Origin: Isoetes taiwanensis
Taxonomy: Eukaryota > Streptophyta > Lycopodiopsida > Isoetales > Isoetaceae
DNA: 64,000 bases
Direction of reading: 5' to 3'
Assembly (NCBI GenBank): GCA_021234155.1
Contig: JAJEKV010000034.1
Location: 6,866,028-6,930,027 of the forward strand
A model generated the notes under the pieces. The model did not search any database. It was not told the DNA's origin and saw nothing but the letters and a program-made list of their open reading frames with translations. Below are positions 10,258-22,220 of the stretch, one piece after another (position 1 is the stretch's first letter; each line of letters starts with the position of its first letter). Made by a program: the position numbers and the translations under genes.

Positions 10258-12100
10258 AAAATTTTGTAAATGATTGAAAATTTTTGGGTTTTAGACTAAG
10301 TAACGTGTGTAATCTTACTTAATTAAGTTGAGTTAGTAAGTTCCATCTTTTGTTCCCTATCTGTGTGAGACCTCCAAACTTTGAACCTCCATAACTTGAG
10401 CTACAGAGCTCCAAATCGCCTGAAATTTATTGCAATAGGACCCTTAGACAGCCTAGAATCCATTTACGACCTCAAATTAGGCTAGAAATGTCAAACCCCA
10501 GTTCAAAATGACCAAAATTGCTCAAACCCTTGAATTGTTTTTCCAAACTGTGGTTTGTTTGTAAATAGAAGCATACCCCATTAGTACCTTGCAGGTATTG
10601 CTCTCGGCTCGAAGCTGATGCTTTACTCCTAGATAGAAGTGCCCAAGAACACCCCTTTGTTATAGTCATCTAGACCTTAGCATAGCAACCCAAGTCCAAC
10701 TGTTGGCACATCAACTCTGCTCATGCCAAAGGCATAAACCTTGACCTAATTCTGTGTCCTTCTAATAGAGTTTGACTTATATAGCCGCCACATTGACACT
10801 CCCTATTGCCAGGGTACCTAGAAAGGAGCTAGAGTCTAGAGCTGCACAAGTCACTCCATGTGTAGAGATTGGACTCCCCCAAACCAACTTTGCTGGGACC
10901 TTAGAGTATGCCTCAAACATCATGGAGGTCTTGCAAAACAACCCTCATGTCATGCCATACGACACGTCCTAATGTCCATAGACTTGGAGATTATAGATAT
11001 GTCTCCAGTAATGCTGCTCGAGCCATCTTGCTTGCTTATAGAGCCCAAAATGTTGTAGGAGAGCCCTTCAAGTAGACCCTTAGACTCTAGAATATACGAG
11101 CGTTACTTTCGAAGGATGGGGCCAGAGCCACAGAAGAGCTAGAGGCGCAACTCCTTGAAGACATCAAGGTCCCAGCCGATGTACAGACAGATAAGGAGAG
11201 GAGACCAAAAAGGCAGATCCAAGAGAGGGAAGATCACCACGACCTTGCAGCCCAGCAGCTCAAGTGAATGTCATGAAATGTCGGCCAAGGAGTGAGAGAC
11301 TCGAATGGATAGGACCCAAGGGACGGAGGAGACGACCTAACCAGCAGGTACAAATCACGCAAAGGCGACTAGAAGGAGCCATGGTAGGGGCAATGGAGAT
11401 GACCACACTTCCAGGCACAGGAGAGCCACCTCAGAATGAAGCAAAGCCCAAGCAACAGGAGTCGCACTCAGAAATTCAACCTGTGGAGGAATGACAATGC
11501 CTGCCTACCGACCACGATCTCAGAGCTTCGAAGATATTCAAGAATGCCCGACTGCAACAGCCAGGTGATCCTACTCAAGCGATCAACGGCACCGCACAAC
11601 GGCAACCTTGCAACGACACACCGCATGTAGGGACGTTGAGCGGTCACCGCATTCCTCACGACGAATATACACATTAAGGAGGAGCATCTTTCTCAAGGGA
11701 TCACATCGACGAACACTCTTCGCAACTGGCGTGACGAGCTCGGATCAGACATGAAGCTCAACAATAGTAGCAGCATCTCAAGGAATCCCGGAGTCAACCA
11801 GAACGAAGAAGATGCAGCAAAACCGAAGAATCAAACGCGATAGGAGGAGGGGAAACCCTAAAGAACCATCATTCAATTATTTTTAGAATATGTCTTAATT
11901 TTTGGACTAAAATTAGATTGCCGCTTTCCGCTGTTTTCTTTCTTGTTTTGGCTTTCCCGCCCGTGTGCTCAAATTTTTTTGACTTTTTCCCTTTCCCTCA
12001 CGTTCTCGCGTTTTCTTTTTCCCTCGCCTTCTTTTCTTTTCTTTCTCTTTTGCATTTTCTCTTCTGCGTTCCTGCGCTTCTGCGTTTTCCTCTTCTCTGG
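10258..12100 (+). other. LTR-element interior, no recognised gene
   Basis: Several open frames of 60-80 codons in 10772-11630 have a hydrophilic composition that could be gag remains, but I recognise no domain. The stretch at 11911-12090 is strongly pyrimidine-rich (TTTTCTTTT-type). Confidence 0.35.
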
Positions 12101-12199
12101 CCGCTCCAATACCTAGGGCGATTCCGGCTGTTGCAGGATGGGCGCCGCTCCAATACCTAGGGCGATTCCGGCCGCTCCAATACCTAGGGCGATTCCGGC
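12101..12199 (+). repeat. Three-copy short tandem repeat
   Basis: The unit CCGCTCCAATACCTAGGGCG followed by ATTCCGGC occurs three times. The first two copies are separated by about 18 bases (TGTTGCAGGATGGGCG), and the last two are adjacent. Confidence 0.85.
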
Positions 12200-12859
12200 A
12201 GCAGTTAGGAGAGAAAGAAGGCGAGACTTAGGCGCCTTCTGCCATGTAAAACCCTCGTTTCCTGCATCCGGCCCACTGCTCTGCGCCCCTGCTCCGCCAT
12301 AGCTCCAAGCTTCGAGCTTCAATGTGTTATTAATTATTAGATATTTGCAATGCAGAGATGGAGCTGGAGCATATGCATTCGACACAGGTATTTGTTTCAT
12401 TTCTGGATTTCAGAAAACTTGAGGGCATTCTAAACTTGAGAAGAAGCTCTAAAGGCGCTAGCTTGTGTGTGTTTTACACCCACTTCCCGTCCAATTTTTT
12501 GCAGGCTCTCATTGCTTTGCAGGTTATGGTGCATGCAAAGGATTATTTGCATTGTAAGATTTGCTTTGCTGGCATATCTACACATTTCGGATTTGCAGAA
12601 AGAGCACAAAGTACTCCAATCCATCTTAAAAGCTCTGCAAGCTTCAATTTGCTACTGGATCTGTTTGTTAAGGCTTTGCTAAAAAGATCACAGGGTATTC
12701 CAATCGGTGTAAAAACTCCCCTTTGAATGCAGGGGATTATTTGCATTGTAAGCTAATTTGCCACCGGATCTGCTCAATGGGGGTTTACAGAAATAGCACA
12801 GAGTATTCCAATCGATTTTGAAGCATCCTGCACCAATTTTTGGTTGCATAGCATCAGCT

Positions 12860-12931
12860 TTTGTTGTTCCATTTGCATAATGTCAAATCTGCAGCCATTG
12901 TTTGTTGTTCCATTTGCATAATGTCAAATCT
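12860..12931 (+). repeat. Two-copy repeat, 41-base period
   Basis: TTTGTTGTTCCATTTGCATA plus ATGTCAAATCT occurs at 12860-12890 and again at 12901-12931. The surrounding 12200-12850 stretch has no recognised gene; loosely repeated phrases such as CACAG(G/A)GTATTCCAATCG recur there. Confidence 0.8.
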
Positions 12932-13125
12932 ACAACTACTTTAAATTGATAAATTGATGTACAGCAGGAGCGTTTATTGGATTATCAGGAGTGTTTATTG
13001 GATTATAGCTTGTGAAGGGAAGGAAAACAAGCAGTTTGAGCAAGCATTGGTTTTTGTTGTGGTTGTAAAATCGCGCTTGGCGCGATTTAACACTGTCTAC
13101 ACTTTTAATAATTGTCTCTTTTATA

Positions 13126-13231
13126 GTGTTTTAAGAGGACGGTTCTAGATTGAAGAAGGTTAAAAACGTGGTTAAAAAGTGTTTTAAGAGGACGGTTCTA
13201 GATTGAAGAAGGTTAAAAACGTGGTTAAAAG
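13126..13231 (+). repeat. Two-copy tandem repeat, 53-base period
   Basis: Two directly adjacent, essentially identical copies begin GTGTTTTAAGAGGACGGTTC and end GTGGTTAAAA. Their near identity suggests a recent duplication. Confidence 0.85.
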
Positions 13232-16189
13232 ACTGCCAATTGGAATATTTTATGTTTTATTTATTCTAATATTTGCTTGATTTTGTTAAGTAAGTAGTTA
13301 TTTTTCTTGTGATGTCTTATTGTTTGAAGTATATTTACTATGTAATGCTATATAATCTCTTGATGTTAATTTCAAGAAAACAAGTCAATTTTTTGCCTTA
13401 TTTAAGTTAAATGCAAAAGAAAACCCAAGTATGCAACATACACTACAGTTTTGTAAATAAAAAAAAAAAAAAAGAAATTGAAAAGCACTAGATTTGCTAA
13501 AAATAATGCTTATTTGGCGCGATTTTGGAATAGACATAATCCCAAAATAAATGAATGATGGTTAAAGGAGTATAAACATTTAGGTAGATCTTCGTAGTTG
13601 TTTTGGAAAAGTGGATGAATTAAAATCCCAATGTAAATGCGTATATGTCTATTGTATATCTCGGGCGTTCACAGATATAGTGGAGAAACATTTTACGGAT
13701 TTAACGCTCAGATCAGGAAGCTCCTTCACTTCGACTACCAAATGAGGAAGCAAGGAAGCACAACTATAACCCAAGATCCAAATGGAAGACCAAGTACGAG
13801 GGAGAAATGACCAGAGGCCAAGACACTTCCGGAAGTGCCCTCAAGTAGAAGACCGCTCGTCCACCCAATGTCAGAACAAGAGACAACACCGGTCATGTCA
13901 AGATCATCAGCGCTGCACCTGGACATCGTCAGGATGCAACACTACCTCTTGTGGCAGCGGCAACACTTGATGAACTTATGACACGAGTGGCCTCAACAAT
14001 AGAAGGAGGAACGACCCGACATCAACGAGCGAACTAAGAAGACAACATCTCGACGACCATAATTCCACCTTGTGGTAATATAGGGTGATGCGCTATGATA
14101 CGTGTATTAGATGGAGAGGCACGTACGAAAGGCACTGCAACGAGGAGATATGCCTTCAACAACTAGGTGATGGCTTCGTCAGGTACTCCTACCAGTAATT
14201 AGAAGAGAAGAAGCCGATCATATCTCCGACATGTGGCACATCAAATGCCCCAGGTAGAAGCATTTGACACCTTAATGACAAGGATAGCAACTGAAGCACC
14301 TTCGGCAAAAAGAGAGTTCAAGATAATAGCTAGGCTATCCAACGACAAGAGTATATCTAAGGCAGGTACTTCTTCAACTCAAGGGTCAAGCTGCGCAGAT
14401 ATAAGGATCCATCATCTCGACAATATAGCCAGCAGGGAGGGGAGCCATGATGCTTTACTTGACAGAGAGACCGACATGCATAGAGGGACAAAAGTCAGGA
14501 ACTGAAAGCTGGAGAAGTGCTAGCAACCGACTTCTTCCACGAGCTCCCTAGAGGCAACAGGAGGATCAAAACTGACGAGCACAATCAAAGCCACCGGAAG
14601 GTACCTCAAGACAAGAAGACGGCATAGCACTGTGGAACGTGACAACGTCCAAGCTATGTGATCGAGGGGATCAAACAAGGAAGTTTGGAAGCTCGATGGA
14701 GAAGCATCTAGGCGAGGCGAGCCGATGACTTGCACGCGGACTTGCATGCAACTTGGTGAACCCAAGGATGGATGATTCAAAGAACAACTGCAGAAGAGAA
14801 CTACTCCAGAGGAGTATAGCCAAAGGAATCGCAAGATGACCTCAAGAGACGCCTTCAAATAGCTTCAAGTATCATGAAGGGGGGAACAGTTACCGCCCGA
14901 AAACAGGATCAGGAAGCAGACCGAAATGTCAAAGCATCAACGACCAGCATACCTTTAGTTAGAATATGATGCAAAGCGTGTTGTGCCATAGCCGACAAAC
15001 ATCGGAGGGGCCAGGTATATCAACAAACTACCCCGGAGTACGAGCCAACGTACAAATAGGAGGATATAGATCGTCAACACCATTGCACCTGGAGGAACAC
15101 CGATGACATTGCCAAGGAGTAGGCGTGCAACTCGAAGGGAGGCACAAGGGGGACCTAATAGCGCTAGTAGTAATTGTAATTATGTAAGCTATATGTTTTG
15201 CATGAATAGTTCCCCTGTTATTCCTTCCCTCCCATAGCATAACGGATCAAAAGAAGAGATGTCAGGCAATTTGTAGGGGTGAAGCAATCCACATCCTCAA
15301 CACTCTTCGGGCAACACGATAACGACAAGAGGACTCGACGTATGAGACATCGATGGAGTCGAAGAAACAATATCGGATCTGTGAGTCGCGAATGCCAAGA
15401 CAAAGAGTTCAAGATGAAAAACCTTTTTTTCAACGGCGCCACCTTCAGGCTTTTGAAAAGCGGCATGGAAGATTTCAAGTGATCAACTACACCAGCAAGC
15501 CACCAGCAATGAGAGGCTTCTAATGAACAAAGTCAACCTTACATCAAAGAGGATCCATCGTCAAGGAGACTGAAGTATCGAGCGACTCGGAAGAACGTTA
15601 CCTTGCTATTTCAAGCAGGCAACGAGTGGATGAGCTTCTAGCAAGCTCAAGCATCTAAGGCCATGGGGCCTAGTAGGTTAAATGTAGGGATGGTAACATC
15701 CATTTTGGGATTAGAAGGCATTGTTAGATATTCTCGCCGAAAGGATTGCCCCAATATTGAGCTAAGCGTCAAGTATTGGGAAGGAAACGCATAGGAGTAA
15801 CTAAAATTATACACGATTGTTAACAGACAATCACCTCGCTAAGAAGGAATCATTACTAGGATAATTGTTGACCATGTATAAATCTAGTACCTCCAAAAGA
15901 ATAATCCGACCGAAAGAAAAGAAGTAATCTAACAAGTCCGGCCAACTTGTTACGATGACATCAATACATATTCTAAACGAGGTGCACCCTGGACTACCAC
16001 AGTCGCCGGATCTGTCAATCCTACGGCCCAGACTGTATATTGGAGCCTCTGGACACCTCTCGTTTCGATTATGCTCAATTATGATTGGGGACGCCTATGA
16101 TTTTAAGATGTCAAATACGAGTTTGCCTAAGGTTTTGATAGTATGTGGAGCCTCTATACAGTTTTGCTTAAGCTTTTAGAATATGAAAT
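13232..16189. other. LTR-element interior, no recognised gene
   Basis: The part at 13690-15660 is less AT-rich than its surroundings and has many short charged frames but no long one, as expected for decayed coding DNA. A polypurine stretch, ATGAAGGGGGGAAC, sits at 14873-14886 and resembles the polypurine tracts of Ty3-type elements, so an older element may be buried here. No domain could be named. Confidence 0.35.
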
Positions 16190-16193
16190 ACGG

Positions 16194-16264
16194 GGATTCG
16201 AACCTCTACCAAAATAATTCAATGTCCTAATAAGACTACTTTAACCAATCTAACCAGTGAGCTA
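16194..16264 (-). other. tRNA-derived pol III promoter (SINE head)
   Basis: On the minus strand TAGCTCACTGG matches the pol III A box (TRGCNNANNGG) and, about 50 bases later, GGTTCGAATCC matches the B box. No cloverleaf can be drawn. A tRNA-derived SINE head is the best reading. The body and tail of the SINE were not delimited. Confidence 0.5.
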
Positions 16265-16375
16265 ATGTGACTATTTTTTATCTTAAATCCATGTTTTTTT
16301 TTTATAATAACCCATTGAATTGTTTTTGGGATATGGTCTATGGTTTCAAGAATTATATCTATATCAAATCCCCCT

Positions 16376-18451
16376 GGAACCCCCTGTTATTTTGCTACAT
16401 ATTCGATTGGTAGGAATATTCCAAGAATTTAAATAACTAAGAAAGGGGGAATCTCTAGAATATAAAAGAATAATACATGTAAGGTACATCTAAAATAAGA
16501 ATTATAGTAATCAAATAGTCTTTTGAGTCAAAAGGAATTGTCATGATGACAAAACCTTGTGGTTTGGAATCGTTCTAACTAAGTAGGTAACCCATAACTA
16601 TATTAAAATAAATGATAACATAATATGTGCATCCATCTTAGACGATTATATATGTTAGCTAAGGCTAGAAAATTAATGTGCTAAGTAAGAAGCATATATG
16701 ATGTTGTGTACAACGTCATTGAAGGGGAGCAGGACCATTTTCTTTTCGAAGAAAGTGGGAGGGCTCAATCTTATGATTGAACGTACTTGCATCGAATTGA
16801 CCAACCCGTAGAATAGAGTTCACTCCGGCAATGGCCGAAGCGAATAGAGCGTAAGCTAGATAGACACCTTAGTGCTTATAAGATAGAAAACAGAAAATAG
16901 ATAGAAAATAGAATTCAGATATACTTAAGTGCATCTTAGGGATATACTTCCAAGGGTAAGGCAGGACCCAAGGAAGAGAATAAGAAGCACATCTAATTCT
17001 TGTGTATGATAAATAAAACCTTCTCTATGTAACAATAGGTCTAAAATCAGGGTTATTGTTTAAATAATCGCGATCTAAAAGTCGTTAAATATTGTAAAGA
17101 TTAGAGTAAATATAATTGTACTATCGGAAGTAAGGTATCCGGTACTATGATAATGTTAATTCATAAATATTACCTTAGGGTAATTATGTTAATCACATGC
17201 ATTAAAGAAGCCAGCAAAAATCGGCTCAGGCATGTCGATTTGTGTTTAGATTAATCTCATGTGTAGTTAAGATTAATCTACGCATGCAGCCTATGCTAGG
17301 TATGGGTTGCATGCGTATTTACCGATGATGGGACCACTACGGTGATCTCTAGGACGTGGTGTAATGTCAATGTAGGCATGACCGCGGTTCCGCTTGGATG
17401 ACTGGAAGGTAGATTAAAAAGTCTACTTCCGTCCTACGGAAGTAGACGACCTCGAGAGATAAGAGGTCATTCAGGAATGCATTAAATAGGAAAAGCACCT
17501 CTAGCCCCATATATGCATTGATAGGAGGAATCTGTCCTTCACGCCCCATATACGGGAAGGACCTATCCTCCACGTTGGACAACTAAAGGTGTAGGCATGA
17601 GCGGCATATAGGCATTATAGGGCGCTGCCTCCACGGCCACGATGGAAGAAGCATCCTCTTCCTACGCTGGGAGATTAGCCATGCATTCATGTAGATAGGT
17701 GGGGTGGTCACCATATAACCAAAATTTTATTAATAATTAAAATGGTTCTAACGTAGTATCGACCTGCGGGCCAATAGAGCGCTCCGGAGGGCAAGAAGGT
17801 CGAGCTACGAAGACTTGCAACACAAATTTTGTTATAATGTGTTGCAAGGGATGAAGAGTACCTTAGAAGTGTAAATTTTGTATGAAATTGATAAACTTTG
17901 ATAAACTTAAATGTTGTATTAAGTAAGGTTAACAATTACCCTGCGTGGATTAAGTTATGAAGTCATAAGTTAATTGGATAATGAAATAGTACAGTAATGT
18001 CTTAAACATTACCTTAGAGTAATTCTAATAATTAAGATAGTAAGTATGTAATTATAGATATTGTAAAATTAATACAGGATTTTAAGGTGCGAAGACTTGC
18101 AACACAAATTTTGTTGGAATGTGTTGCAAGGAATGAAGAGTACCTTAAATAATAATTGTATATGAAAGTGTTAAATTGTGATAAACTAAATGTTGTGATA
18201 ACGGAGACTAATAAGTACCTTGTTTTAATAGAAGTTACGATTTGACAAGTTATTTGATAATGTAATGGCATAATAATGATTTAAAAATATTACCTTAAGG
18301 TAATCTTAATAAATGTGTAAGCATTATAGTAGTATATCGTATGCATCAGGTTGATTGCAGGTTAGGAAGATTCCAAGGTGGGGAGACCCACGATGCTGCG
18401 GACAGCATCATTTCAAGGTGGGGAATATGTAGCAAAATAACAGGGGGTTTC
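16376..18451. mobile_element. TIR element with internal tandem units
   Basis: A 29-base terminal inverted repeat brackets this 2.08-kb segment: GGAACCCCCTGTTATTTTGC at 16376 continuing to ACATATTC, and its complement ending ACAGGGGGTTTC at 18451. Only one or two bases differ between the two ends. There is no transposase-like frame, so it is non-autonomous. I could not settle a target duplication. It is nested in the interior of the LTR element and holds two tandem units described separately. Confidence 0.6.
17808..18305 (+). repeat. Two diverged 282-base tandem units with palindromes
   Basis: Units start at 17808 and 18090 with CGAAGACTTGCAACACAAAT. Each contains the hairpin TTGCAACAC-loop-GTGTTGCAA and ends in a palindromic ATTACCTTARRGTAAT-type motif (near 18010 and 18290). 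A third copy of the end motif lies near 17170. The units hold no open frame. The palindromes are better kept than the DNA between them. Confidence 0.65.
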
Positions 18452-19688
18452 TTTTGTATTTTTGTACGTTTTTTCCTAAGGTTTTTATATGATTTCATGG
18501 ATGTATTTGATGAGGTATACTAATTAGTATATCTAGAGTGCGCATACGCTTAAACTAATTTTGATGCCTAATTCCAATGGCTTAGACCCATATGTCATAT
18601 ATTTCTTTATTATATTATTGTATTTTCTTGTAGTATCATATTCTGCTCGACATGCAAGCCTCGAGATAACCCATTTTAGGGTTATGTGTTAGGGAACTTA
18701 TTGGCTTCCTTCGGCATCCGGCAGCTAGTCAGGCCTCAGCATCAACATCCGAGCATCCAGACTGTCTCCAGAAGAACCGCACCAGCACAGGTGCCTGAAC
18801 ACAGGGATCTCCATCCCGCCCAACACCAAATTATGTCGGCTCCTTTTTACGGTAAAGCCATGGAAAGCATGTTCTTCCTTCCTAATTCTTTCCGATTTAT
18901 ACGGAGTGCTTAAGCTATTGGATCTTTGCTTACAGATTCCAGGTTCTGGTGCTGCAGACTTAATCCCTTGCTCGAACCCCCCTTGCTTCATAGATATAAC
19001 TCTGGAATCATGGTTCGAGGTAGATCCGGAGCTAAGCCCTGTTGCTGATTATCTTCAGTTTGCAAATCCGTCAGTGCATCTGGCTGGATTTTTGAGAGGA
19101 GGTCGTAACTATGGAGCATTGGAACCTTGGCTATTGTCTTAAGGTGGGGTATGGCAAGATTCGGTTTTCTCAACAGGTAAAATTATCTGTCTAGCACTAT
19201 GTTAATGTTGAGGTTCTTGCTCTACAAGAAACCACTGGCTTTGAATCATTTCTTATTTTCTCGCTCTGCAATCGGAGCTTTACTCAAACCGTCAAACCAT
19301 GTCTTTGTTGAAAAAAAATACCAGAGCTAGATTTGAAAGAGGCATTTTTTTCTAAAGCCTGATGTGAAACTGCCAACAACGGCAAGAGTCTGTGCTTTTA
19401 AATGCCCCTGGTTCAGGATGGTCAAGTGACAACTTTTGTGCCTGCAGGTTTTGGGTGAAAATATCAAGAAGGAACTGGGATGTGATTATGCCGACATGAG
19501 GTGGAGAAATCCTACTCAGATGTTGATATTAACGTATGCATCTTATATGAATTATAACACAGTAGTTCGTGGTCTATGTCTAATCCTATTTTTCTCTGCA
19601 AAAATGACCAGGTAGATGCAATTTCAACAAGATTTCCAGTAGACAAAGCAGAGTTGATGCGCTTCTTTCTAAACCTTTACAGTTGCAG
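18452..19688 (+). other. Possible captured gene DNA, unassigned
   Basis: Several pieces look like exons with splice-like borders, for example 18906-19140 and 19449-19530, but I recognise none of the products. They lie directly before the MATH-BTB fragment and may have been captured with it. Confidence 0.3.
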
Positions 19689-20050
19689 GTTTTCAATGGG
19701 CGATCTATTTTTATCCAGATGGCAAAAATGTTGAAGATAATTCTTTATATGTTTCAGTTTTTATAGCCCTTGCCAGTGAGGGCACAGATGTGAGGGCGCT
19801 TTTTGAGCTTACTCTTTTAGACCAAAGCGAGAAAGGAAAACATAAGGTTCATAGCCATTTTGATCGCTCTTTAGAAAGCGGTCCTTACACTCTGAAATAT
19901 AGAGGCAGTATGTGGTGAGCCTCTAACAACCCTTTAGGTAAAGTGTTGATGATGCCTCTAATTGTCTCATTTACGTTGAGTTTTTATTTAATGTGCAGGG
20001 GTTACAAACGTTTCTTTAGGAGGACTGCTATGGAGACATCTGATTTTTTA
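19689..20050 (+). pseudogene. MATH-BTB (BPM-type) gene fragment with intron
   Basis: BPM proteins are MATH-BTB substrate adaptors for CUL3 ubiquitin ligases. The first exon, 19689-19914, starts after TTGCAG and reads [20 protein letters not shown], then [20 protein letters not shown], then [20 protein letters not shown] and RGSMW. A GTGAGC donor follows. The next exon starts at 19999 after ATGTGCAG with GYKRFFRRTAMETSDFL and breaks off near 20045 in a GTAACATGGGCAAT repeat. This is the middle of the plant MATH domain. The BTB domain and N-terminus are missing. The 84-base intron with correct phase shows it was captured as genomic DNA, not from spliced RNA. Confidence 0.85.
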
Positions 20051-20806
20051 ACATGGGCAATGTAACATGGGCAATGTAACATGTTGCAATTGTAACATGG
20101 GCAATGGCTTGCATGCCAAATAATGGGGTGAACAGGAAGGGGGTGAAGATGCCTTAGGATTTCCAATTCTTATGGTTAATTGACAACCGCTTTTTCCATC
20201 TTCTGAGTTATCATGCAAGAGAAGGCAGCGCTAAGTGGGTGCCTTGTACACATATCATGGTCTGTTGTGGAAATGGGAAGAACTGAACCATACTTGGTTC
20301 CAGAGTGGCTCAAAGGAGGCACTGGGACTGGTGCAGGGTCAACACATTTTTCCCATCAAGGTACTTCCAATTTGGCAGATTATGATTCTCAGAGAAATCC
20401 AGCACCATATAGCACCATATAGACTTTAGGGTATGTATGCAACTTCAAGAAAAAACGAGGATTTAACTGTTTGTTCATTATTAATAAATTCTATTATTAC
20501 ATGCTACCTCATGTATTAATATTGGTATTGGTATAATATTATATGTCTAATTCTATGCAATGTTTTCGTTTCCATAATTTGAGCACCTCTAGTTTGTTAG
20601 ATTTGTGAGGCAATGATATACCATCCATCATTAGAGTATTAAATAATGTCTATATCTACACCCCTACACCATCCTTAAGGCCCCGAAGGGGCCAAAAATT
20701 TTTTTAGTTAACACAAACCATTAAAACACAACTAACATTATTAACACAAACCATTGCATTTGACACATTTAAATTAAAATCCCCCTTAAACCCCCTTTGG
20801 TTTGGG
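20051..20806 (+). other. LTR-element interior before 3' LTR
   Basis: A short frame at 20213-20422 (RTEPYLVPEWLKGGTG) might be another captured exon but I do not recognise it. Near 20675 there is a palindrome GGCCCCGAAGGGGCC, and TTAACACAAACCATT is present twice (20707 and 20740). No clear polypurine tract precedes the 3' LTR. Confidence 0.35.
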
Positions 20807-22220
20807 TGCCGACGTGTACCCAAGCAAGGGCGCCCTAGGGGGCGGCTTGCAATGGTGCGCACACTTAGCAATGTGCGCACTTTTAGACCTTTAACCCATT
20901 AAAGGTAGACCAAGGGTCATGGAAACCCTAAACCCAACTGATAGCCTACATAAGGCACCAAACCCTAACTTTCCCTTTTTCGCCCACAGACCTTCCGAGC
21001 TCCGATTCGCGCGCCTGAGGAGTCAATTCCAACTCCCACAATCTGCCCGTGCGCCCCAGCTTGTCAGATCATCCTTCCGACCGCATCCCGGGCGTAACGT
21101 AGACATGGACGCCTTCGGATCGAGAGGAGTGAACCAGGATCGGTATTTGTCGATTGAATAGCCTAAACCTTATTCCAGCCTTCGAACCAGTAGGTTTAGC
21201 CTATTAAATCATCCTTAGTAGCCAAGCAGATCCTGAGATTGACTCTAACTAAAGAACCTAACTCTATGAATTAGATTAGTTCTTATTACTTATGTGGATA
21301 TGATGGACGGATGTATTCTGTGGACTCATTGTATTGGGAAGGGGGGTAGAGACTTAAAGCTTAGTAGATGATGCTCCTAGCTAGTCCCTCTTAGTGCATT
21401 ACTAGAATTCGGCATGTGTACAAGAACCCCACACGGTTGTGGGTGAAGGGGCCGACCGGGCTTAGAATGAGGTTCGTGTTCTCGACCCTTGACCCGATCC
21501 CTCTGGTGTGTAAGGCCTACCGGAGATCAGAGTGACTAGGTCTAATGGCTTGCCACTGAGTGTGGGTAAGGCATGGGCTCGACACCCGTGGGGTGGAGTT
21601 CATCTTCCAGTGGGTTAAGTCGAATAAGGGCAGTGGCCCTCTAGTCACCTTTGGGTCAAGATGGAGATCTCTCGGTGGGAGTGATCCCTACACGCCCCAT
21701 GGGAACCGGGAGATACAACCCGTGAATAGCCCCTTTGGCTATGCATCCGGTGGGCTTCTGATCCAGTCCCAACACTTTTCAACCTACTCGCAAAGTATGC
21801 GGGTGAGGGGCAGATGGAGTGGACAACCCTAAGCCATGTTCTTATGCCAGCCCAATCCATTGTCATGATTCCGCCTCAAGAACTCACTGGAGACCCAAGC
21901 TTGTCGGGCCATCCCCGGAGTCCGAGCCTTGGGTAGGAACTTCCTTTGTATTGTCTTGATCTTTGTCTATGCAGATGTTGATGTGCCACCCTTCGAGGTG
22001 GATATATGATGTTATGTTACCGACGTGTATGTTTACGCCCAGTAGCTAGGTAGGCCCGAGGGAGACGGGGTAAAATGACCCCTTCACTCTTCCCACCGTG
22101 GACTCCGCACGGTCCACAAATGATATGTGGAGGGCCCCTGATCAAGTATGGAGCTGGTACGGGGGATGAAGTCCTGTTTGTATACGGTGCGGGCATCGTA
22201 TATGAGTAGGGGACGTCACA
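20807..22220 (+). repeat. 3' LTR, 5'-shortened
   Basis: The repeat starts TGCCGACGTG, about 94 bases inside the start of the 5' LTR, and ends CGTCACA followed by the GTTAG duplication. It carries about 68 bases (21564-21631) that the 5' copy lacks. Differences from the 5' LTR are partly clustered in scrambled short blocks, for example near 21790 and 22105. Confidence 0.8.

Larger units (their letters stand above)
8064..22220 (+). mobile_element. LTR retrotransposon without recognisable pol, nested in the Helitron
   Basis: The element begins TGTGACG at 8064 and ends CGTCACA at 22220, flanked by GTTAG at 8059-8063 and 22221-22225. The two long terminal repeats are 8064-9501 and about 20807-22220. 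A primer-binding site follows the 5' LTR. Between them I found a short gag-like coil region, tandem repeats, a nested TIR element and a MATH-BTB gene fragment. I found no protease, reverse transcriptase, RNase H or integrase. It therefore resembles a large non-autonomous LTR element. Removing it rejoins the helicase reading of the host Helitron. Confidence 0.8.

Noticed and set aside
14873-14886. Polypurine tract of a second LTR element
   Set aside because: The motif ATGAAGGGGGGAAC fits, but I could not find a matching LTR pair around it, so it is only mentioned in the region entry.
17808-18305. CRISPR-like repeat array
   Set aside because: There are only two long, diverged units with internal palindromes in a plant transposon; there are no regular spacers.
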